Source: Gordonibacter sp. 28C (GTDB lineage Bacteria; Actinomycetota; Coriobacteriia; Coriobacteriales; Eggerthellaceae). Taken from it: a DNA stretch of 64,000 nt. Shown one piece after another: positions 59,624 to 64,000 of the stretch (the stretch's first letter is position 1; each line of letters opens with the position of its first letter). Position numbers and translations under genes: made by a program. The DNA lies in contig NZ_PPTR01000002.1 of the NCBI RefSeq assembly GCF_003339845.1, positions 186,001 through 250,000 on the forward strand, in the 5' to 3' direction. Below the pieces are notes generated by a model. It ran no database searches. It saw only the letters and a program-made list of their open reading frames with translations, and was not told the DNA's origin.

Positions 59624-60033
59624 ATAGAAATCTCGCATGTTGCGCGAGACCGGATAACGAAGCGCGGCCGGCAGGTAGACGCAGACGAGCCGAAAGAGCG
59701 CCGAAGGAGAACGGGGTAAGCTCATCAGCCTTCAGCAGTAAAGGCATCGGCGCTTGCGACTTCGAAACCGCGCCCGGCCCCATCGCCGAGAGCGACATCA
59801 AGGAGGCGGCGGGCGGCGGCGCGGCGGTCATCGGCAGAGGTTCTTCTGGTTTGCGCCGCACTTACGGCAGCGGAGAAAGGGTCAGCCGCACCGAGGCTCG
59901 TCTGCAGCGCGTCCAAGCTGGAACGACGCTATGCGAACGGGCACGGCTACCGGCGCGTTTCGCAACGGCAACGAACGGGCTGCCACTCATGCGCCGCGCA
60001 AGGGGTGCGGTTCCGCTGCGCTACGCTGGATGC
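59624..60033. other. intergenic region without a supported gene
   Basis: Open frames cross this stretch on both strands, but none has a ribosome site or a recognisable family. One plus-strand frame is continuous with the following membrane-protein gene from 59608, but homology-like features (helices) begin only at the ATG at 60034. Confidence 0.4.
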
Positions 60034-60441
60034 ATGAGCATAGAGCAGCGACACGACTCCCGCCCTGCGGGGCATCCGGCGAAGCCTTCCACGGCGCGCC
60101 GCTTGATCGTGGTCGGTCGCTGGGCCCTCGTCGCGGCGGGCGTCGTCGCCATCGCGCTGGGATTCGCGGCCGCTTCGCCGGCGGTGCGGTTCGCAGCCTT
60201 CGCCGGCCTGAGCTTCCTTTTGGCGAACGCGCTTTGGCAGCATGCGCCTCTTTCGCGGGCTTGCGTCGCGGCGGCGGCAATCGCCATCCTCTTCGGCGCG
60301 GCCGTCGCGCTGTACCGGCTGTTTTTCTGGGGCATGGGCCTTGACAGCTGGCTGCCCGACGCCCTCGGCGCATTTATCGGGGCCCTCGTAGCCTACCCTG
60401 CCCTCAAGCGCATCGACCGCGTCTCGCCCAGCGGTTTGTAG
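60034..60441 (+). CDS. small four-helix membrane protein, unknown function
   Basis: 135 residues with four hydrophobic segments (about 24-48, 50-66, 74-94 and 108-122) after a polar N-terminus (SIEQRHDSRPAGHPAKPST). I do not recognise the family. The ATG at 60034 has only a weak upstream ribosome site (CTGGA), so the start is uncertain and a longer product is possible. It stands alone between two gene-free repeats. Confidence 0.55.
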   Translation: MSIEQRHDSRPAGHPAKPSTARRLIVVGRWALVAAGVVAIALGFAAASPAVRFAAFAGLSFLLANALWQHAPLSRACVAAAAIAILFGAAVALYRLFFWGMGLDSWLPDALGAFIGALVAYPALKRIDRVSPSGL

Positions 60442-60763
60442 CGCCTCCTGCCGGTACCGAAGCCCAACGGCCTTTGCCTCGGAAAACCAGCGGCCCTACG
60501 TTCGGCACAAAAACCACCGACGTCCCCGTCAAAATGCCCGCCGAAGCCCGTCAAAGCCCCTCCTCTGCACGCGCGCCTCGTCACATTAAACGCGTTTTCG
60601 CAGATCGCAAGATTCCAAAAACAGCGCGATCTCCTTGCGAGCGCTTCAGGATGGGGGCATCGGTGATTTTTGCGCAACGGACGCCCTTCCCCGAAGATGC
60701 AGGCAGCTCGTCGGCGGCGGCCCAAGCGAATGCCCCGACCCCCGATTTGCAGAGAATCCAGGG

Positions 60764-60878
60764 CTCCGCCGTTAAACCGCCGTTGACGTAAGCCCTTTCG
60801 AGCCGCATGGCGCCCGATGGCGACCTGGCGCTCCGCAGAGGCGAACGGGCATGCCGAAGTGTGGGTTTAACGGCGGAG
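60764..60878. repeat. hairpin unit 1
   Basis: The arms CTCCGCCGTTAAACC (60764-60778) and GGTTTAACGGCGGAG (60864-60878) are exactly complementary. The interior has CGATGGCGACCTGGCG and CTCCGCAGAGGCGAACGG, shared with unit 2. Confidence 0.8.
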
Positions 60879-60883
60879 ATCCG

Positions 60884-61045
60884 AATCTTGGCACAAAAAC
60901 CGAGTTCAGGGAATCGGTTCGGGCCGTTTCGTGACCTTTCGCGATGAGGGTTTTAGAAAACCCCAGGTCACACGATTCGGCAATCATCGAAAAGCGAACC
61001 GGCAAGCACTTCCCATTCCCTGAACTCGGTTTTTCTGCCAAGATT
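60884..61045. repeat. inverted repeat with 30-bp arms
   Basis: The arm at 60884-60913 (starting AATCTTGGCACAAAAACC) pairs with 61016-61045 at 29 of 30 positions around about 100 bases. It lies exactly between hairpin units 1 and 2. Confidence 0.8.
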
Positions 61046-61052
61046 CCCCTTC

Positions 61053-61153
61053 TCCGTTGATAAACCACCGTTATGCACCCCTGCATAGCGCCTGATGGCG
61101 GCCTGGCGCTCCGCAGAGGCGAACGGACGTGTCAACGGTGGTTTAACAGCGGA
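61053..61153. repeat. hairpin unit 2
   Basis: Arms 61053-61072 (TCCGTTGATAAACCACCGTT) and 61134-61153 pair at 18 of 20 positions. The interior TGGCGGCCTGGCGCTCCGC and AGAGGCGAACGGA are nearly identical to unit 1, so the two units are copies of one family. Confidence 0.78.
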
Positions 61154-61168
61154 TCCAGAGCCGATGGC

Positions 61169-61325
61169 ACGATAATGACAGATTCTCTGCACGTGTACCG
61201 CCTTGTTGGATCTTTGGAATCGTTTGCAAGTTGTGCGACCTGGGGAGACAATGGAACTGGGTGATGGCAGCCGAGTTTCGGGGAAGCTTTCGGCTTTGGA
61301 CCTGCAGAGAATCTGTCATTATCGT
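61169..61325. repeat. inverted repeat with perfect 23-bp arms
   Basis: The arm at 61169-61191 (starting ACGATAATGACAGATTC) is exactly complementary to 61303-61325, with 111 bases between, a layout like that of the element at 33184-33345. A poly-C run follows 8 bases later. Confidence 0.8.
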
Positions 61326-61559
61326 TCCAACGCCCCCCCCCCCCGAAGAAACCATGCGTCTTGCTGGCAGTGATTTGAAGATTGCGCATCGAAAGCAACT
61401 TGGACAGAGCGCCATCCTTCCCATACCCGCACGCGCGCTCGCGACATCTTCGATGCGCCGGGCGCGACCGACCCCGCCGGCAGGCTCCGGCAGCACCGAG
61501 CGCTCAAGCAACCGCCCGCCCATCGGGCGAAATGCTTGGAGTTCGCCCCCGCCTGCCTC

Positions 61560-61586
61560 TTGAACGACACCGCTTTCCGTTATAAT
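61560..61586 (+). promoter_or_regulatory. putative promoter of the GMP synthase subunit gene
   Basis: TATAAT at 61581-61586 matches the -10 consensus exactly; TTGAAC at 61560-61565 could be the -35 box with a short spacer of 15. It lies 53 bases before the start codon. Confidence 0.55.
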
Positions 61587-61638
61587 CTCCCCACGAGAAA
61601 AACCGGCTTGTGCCGGGTCGAACACGAGGAGGTCCCGC

Positions 61639-62622
61639 ATGGATTCGAACAAGCGCCCCGAGGATATGGAGCGAATCACCACGCCCGAGCTGGCGAACGC
61701 GTTCATCGACGAGCAGGTCGACGCGATCCGCGCCCAGATCGGCGACCAGAAAGTGCTGCTGGCGCTGTCCGGCGGCGTGGACTCGTCGGTGGTGGCGGCG
61801 CTTTTGATCAAGGCCATCGGCAAGCAGCTCATCTGCGTGCACGTGAACCACGGCCTCATGCGCAAGGGCGAGAGCGAGCAGGTGGTGGACGTGTTCCAGA
61901 ACCAGCTGGACGCGAACCTCGTGTACGTGGACGCAGCCGACCGCTTCCTCGAGCTGCTCGACGGCGTGGCCGAGCCGGAGGCCAAGCGCAAGATCATCGG
62001 CGCCGAGTTCATCCGCGTGTTCGAGGAGGAGGCACGCAAAGTGGGCGACGAGGTGAGCTTCCTCGCGCAGGGCACTATCTACCCCGACATCCTGGAGTCC
62101 GACGGCGTGAAGGCGCACCACAACGTGGGCGGCCTGCCCGACGACCTGCAGTTCGAGCTGTGCGAGCCCGTGAAGCTGCTGTACAAAGACGAGGTGCGCG
62201 TCATCGGCCGCGAGCTGGGCCTGCCCGAGTCCATGGTGGAGCGCCAGCCCTTCCCCGGCCCCGGCCTGGGCGTGCGTTGCCTCGGCGCCATCACGCGCGA
62301 CCGCCTGGAGGCGCTGCGCGAGGCCGACGCCATCCTGCGCGATGAGTTCGCCGCGGCCGGCCTCGAGGGCAAAGTGTGGCAGTACTTCGTGAGCGTCCCC
62401 GACTTCCGCGCCACCGGCGTCCGCGACGGGGTGCGCGCCTTCGAGTGGCCCGCCATCATCCGCGCGGTGAACACGGTTGACGCCATGACGGCGGAAGTGC
62501 CGGAACTCGACTGGGCGCTGCTCAAGAAGATCACGGCGAGGATTTTGGACGAGGTGCCGGGTATCTGCCGCGTGGTGTACGACATCACGCCGAAGCCCAT
62601 CGGCACCATCGAATGGGAGTAA
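61639..62622 (+). CDS. guaA: GMP synthase ATP-pyrophosphatase subunit (no glutaminase domain)
   Basis: 327 residues. The PP-loop LLALSGGVDSSVVAALL (residues 41-57), HVNHGLMRKGE, FLAQGTIYPDILES, HHNVGGLP, PVKLLYKDEVR, ERQPFPGPGLGVR and the C-terminal dimerisation domain ending VYDITPKPIGTIEWE match the second half of GuaA, which aminates XMP to GMP. The amidotransferase domain normally found N-terminal is absent: the protein begins 35 residues before the PP-loop after AGGAGG. It is thus like the split archaeal-type GuaAb, or uses free ammonia. No partner gene is seen nearby. Confidence 0.9.
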   Translation: MDSNKRPEDMERITTPELANAFIDEQVDAIRAQIGDQKVLLALSGGVDSSVVAALLIKAIGKQLICVHVNHGLMRKGESEQVVDVFQNQLDANLVYVDAADRFLELLDGVAEPEAKRKIIGAEFIRVFEEEARKVGDEVSFLAQGTIYPDILESDGVKAHHNVGGLPDDLQFELCEPVKLLYKDEVRVIGRELGLPESMVERQPFPGPGLGVRCLGAITRDRLEALREADAILRDEFAAAGLEGKVWQYFVSVPDFRATGVRDGVRAFEWPAIIRAVNTVDAMTAEVPELDWALLKKITARILDEVPGICRVVYDITPKPIGTIEWE

Positions 62623-62653
62623 AGGGCCTCCATAGCGCCACCCACAAAACCCT

Positions 62654-62703
62654 GCTATAAAAAGACCTTTCCAACGATCCTATTGGCAAGGTCTTTTTAT
62701 AGC
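62654..62703. terminator. bidirectional terminator between guaA and tag
   Basis: The 16-bp arms GCTATAAAAAGACCTT (62654-62669) and AAGGTCTTTTTATAGC (62688-62703) are exactly complementary, with A-runs and T-runs on both strands. The two neighbouring genes converge on it. Confidence 0.9.
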
Positions 62704-62725
62704 GACGCTAAACTTCGAATCCATT

Positions 62726-63319
62726 TCAGATTGCAGATCCGTCTTTCCCATCCAGCAGCTCCCGATGCACGAAGCAATCCACCACATGGTCGTTCACCAT
62801 GCCGATGGATTGCAGGTAGGCGTACACGATGGTGGAGCCGACGAACTTGAAGCCGCGCTTCTTGAGATCCTTGCTGATGCGGTCGGAAAGCGGCGTGGTC
62901 GCGGGCACGTCCGCCTGGGTTTCCCAATGGTTCACAATGGGGACGCCGTCCACGTATCCCCATATGAATGCATCGAAGCTCCCAAACTCATCGTCCACGT
63001 CCAGGAACAGCCTCGCGTTGGTCACGGCCGCCTCGATCTTGCGGCGATTGCGGATGATCCCTTCGTTCGCCACGAGCTCCTCGACTTTTTCCCTGCCGTA
63101 GAGCGCCACCTTGGCCGGGTCGAACCCGTCGAAAGCCTCCCGGTACGCTTCCCGCTTCTTGAGAACGGTTATCCACGAGAGGCCCGCTTGCGCGCCCTCC
63201 AAAACCAGCAGCTCGAACAGCTCGCGGTCGTCATGGGTAGGCCTTCCCCACTCGTTGTCGTGGTAGTCCAGGTAGATCGGAATATCTCCCGGCCACGAGC
63301 ATCTGGTTTTCTCTTCCAT
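62726..63319 (-). CDS. tag: DNA-3-methyladenine glycosylase I
   Basis: 197 residues. RCSWPGDIPIYLDYHDNEWG (with the catalytic Glu in NEWG), LFELLVLEGAQAGLSWITVLKKREAYREAF, IWGYVDG, and the zinc-binding VNDHVVDCFVHREL are all present. It removes 3-methyladenine from alkylated DNA. The ATG at 63319 has GAGGG at suitable distance; a longer frame upstream lacks support. Confidence 0.95.
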   Translation of the reverse strand: MEEKTRCSWPGDIPIYLDYHDNEWGRPTHDDRELFELLVLEGAQAGLSWITVLKKREAYREAFDGFDPAKVALYGREKVEELVANEGIIRNRRKIEAAVTNARLFLDVDDEFGSFDAFIWGYVDGVPIVNHWETQADVPATTPLSDRISKDLKKRGFKFVGSTIVYAYLQSIGMVNDHVVDCFVHRELLDGKDGSAI

Positions 63320-63651
63320 GCGATCGACCCTCGTTCTCAAACCGTCGCTTAGCCTAGCGAAAACATCATACGACGTTTCGACCATGAGGCCTCGGACAAA
63401 ACGAACGTGCACATGCTCGAGTGCTCAGGCGGGTCGCGCAAGGAGAAGCGCGCGCATTGAAGGTTCGCCTTCCTCGTTCGCGCATCCAATCCGCGTTAAT
63501 TTCTTCTCTGATGCACGGCGTGAGACCGCTCGAGCCCTACGGCGTCGAACGTGAAAACGGAGGCGGCTCGCACGGCGTCGCTACCGTCGCCCGGACAAAG
63601 CAAGGCCCAAGCCGGTTCGATCTTTGGCGAACCGGCTGGGATCGGACCGCT
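63320..63651. other. intergenic region with a hairpin
   Basis: No gene is seen. The palindrome AGCCGGTTCG...CGAACCGGCT at about 63610-63634 lies 20 to 45 bases past the end of the minus-strand gene that follows, and may terminate it. Confidence 0.4.
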
Positions 63652-64000
63652 TTAAAACCTCCGAGACACCACCGTGGAAGCAGGATCGCTCTCGAGCTTG
63701 TCGATCTCGGTCTGCGATGCGTAAATGACTTGGCCTTCGAGCAGGACAGAACCATAGTAAGGCGCACTCCAAGTCGAGTCGGACTGAACCACCGTTTCCG
63801 TCATCGAACCGTTCGGCCAGGTAATCGAGATCCTGGAACCGGGCACTCCTTGGCCGTGAACGAATAGGTCGCCCGCGTAGACAACTTCGAACGCAGGAGG
63901 AACGCTCTTGGCCATCTTGACGTTCGAAACGGAGAAGTCGGCCAGGGGCGCGCCGTCGACGGTGACGCCTCCCGCGCCCACCTCCACGGCGTAGGCGGTC
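63652..64000 (-). CDS. C-terminal part of a probable secreted/surface protein with a bacterial Ig-like domain (partial)
   Basis: The frame is open to the edge of the window, so at least 116 residues are seen without the beginning. The segment GQGVPGSRISITWPNGSMTETVVQSDSTWSAPYYGSVLLEGQ has the alternating strand pattern and the Pro-Gly-Ser/Trp-Pro-Asn-Gly loops of bacterial Ig-like repeats that carry surface proteins away from the cell. There is no LPxTG at the end; it stops SRRF. Start and anchoring are outside the window. Confidence 0.6.
   Translation of the reverse strand, partial: TAYAVEVGAGGVTVDGAPLADFSVSNVKMAKSVPPAFEVVYAGDLFVHGQGVPGSRISITWPNGSMTETVVQSDSTWSAPYYGSVLLEGQVIYASQTEIDKLESDPASTVVSRRF

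Larger units (their letters stand above)
60442..61638. other. 1.2-kb gene-free field of nested inverted repeats
   Basis: No coding gene is supported. The stretch contains two related hairpin units (60764-60878, 61053-61153), a 30-bp inverted repeat around the gap between them (60884-60913 with 61016-61045), a further perfect 23-bp inverted repeat (61169-61191 with 61303-61325) and a run of 12 C at 61333-61344. It looks like an accumulation point for small palindromic elements. Confidence 0.6.

Noticed and set aside
59608-60033. N-terminal extension of the four-helix membrane protein
   Set aside because: The frame is open, but the translation is Arg/Ala/Gly-rich without features, begins inside the PadR operator region and has no ribosome site.

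Overview
The window is high-GC, gene-dense bacterial chromosome. Its gene set suggests an anaerobic actinobacterium of the Eggerthellaceae type (Eggerthella or Gordonibacter-like); this is inferred from content, not from any search. Supporting signs are meso-diaminopimelate metabolism, a T-box controlled trp operon, a selenocysteine formate dehydrogenase with a flavoprotein partner, CydDC, an OFA-like MFS carrier, and many MerR/TetR/PadR/XRE regulators. Genes run in short operons on both strands, often with 4-nt ATGA overlaps.

Region by region. 1-2.2 kb: start of ddh, then a TPP-riboswitch operon (thiM, thiamine-binding protein, thiE). 2.3-4.5 kb: ettA and a peptide-deformylase-like gene with an altered motif 1. 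4.9-9.5 kb: a formate dehydrogenase operon whose large subunit is read through an in-frame UGA with a bacterial SECIS hairpin. 9.6-16.6 kb: the complete trp operon E-G-D-C-F-B-A behind a Trp T-box leader. 16.7-17.6 kb: L-lactate dehydrogenase. 18.0-20.6 kb: an AT-rich, evidently acquired island carrying a three-gene ABC-three-component (ABC-3C) conflict system: HNH endonuclease effector, small middle component, and DUF2326 coiled-coil ABC ATPase. 20.7-27.3 kb: RNA methyltransferase, ThrH, RidA, an acidic protein and CydDC. 27.4-29.0 kb: a hipBA-type toxin-antitoxin module with three operator-like palindromes spaced exactly 39 bp apart.

29-40 kb: regulators (XRE plus zinc ribbon, TetR, MerR, AraC), a flavodoxin, a carboxymuconolactone-decarboxylase-family protein, two patatin-like lipases, TatD, TcdA and hypothetical proteins. 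40.4-53.4 kb: a very large Lhr-type helicase, an MFS carrier, an M20 peptidase, then an isoprenoid operon crtI-crtB-(phytol/dolichol kinase fused to DUF92). 53.5-64 kb: yjdF with a structured leader, a NapH-like Fe-S membrane protein with TetR, VF530, a uracil/xanthine permease, DUF1905, a PadR pair with a frameshifted partner, a 1.2-kb field of nested inverted repeats, a stand-alone GMP-synthase ATP-pyrophosphatase, 3-methyladenine glycosylase, and the end of a probable surface protein.

Main points for a second look: the ABC-3C/HNH island; interspersed palindromic repeats that sit in frame inside two proteins (Lhr helicase and TatD); the nested inverted-repeat elements at 60.7-61.3 kb and 33.2-33.3 kb; three long poly-C tracts; the hipBA operator array; the yjdF leader; and the kinase-DUF92 fusion next to carotenoid genes. 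I saw no tRNA, rRNA, CRISPR array or recognisable transposase gene.
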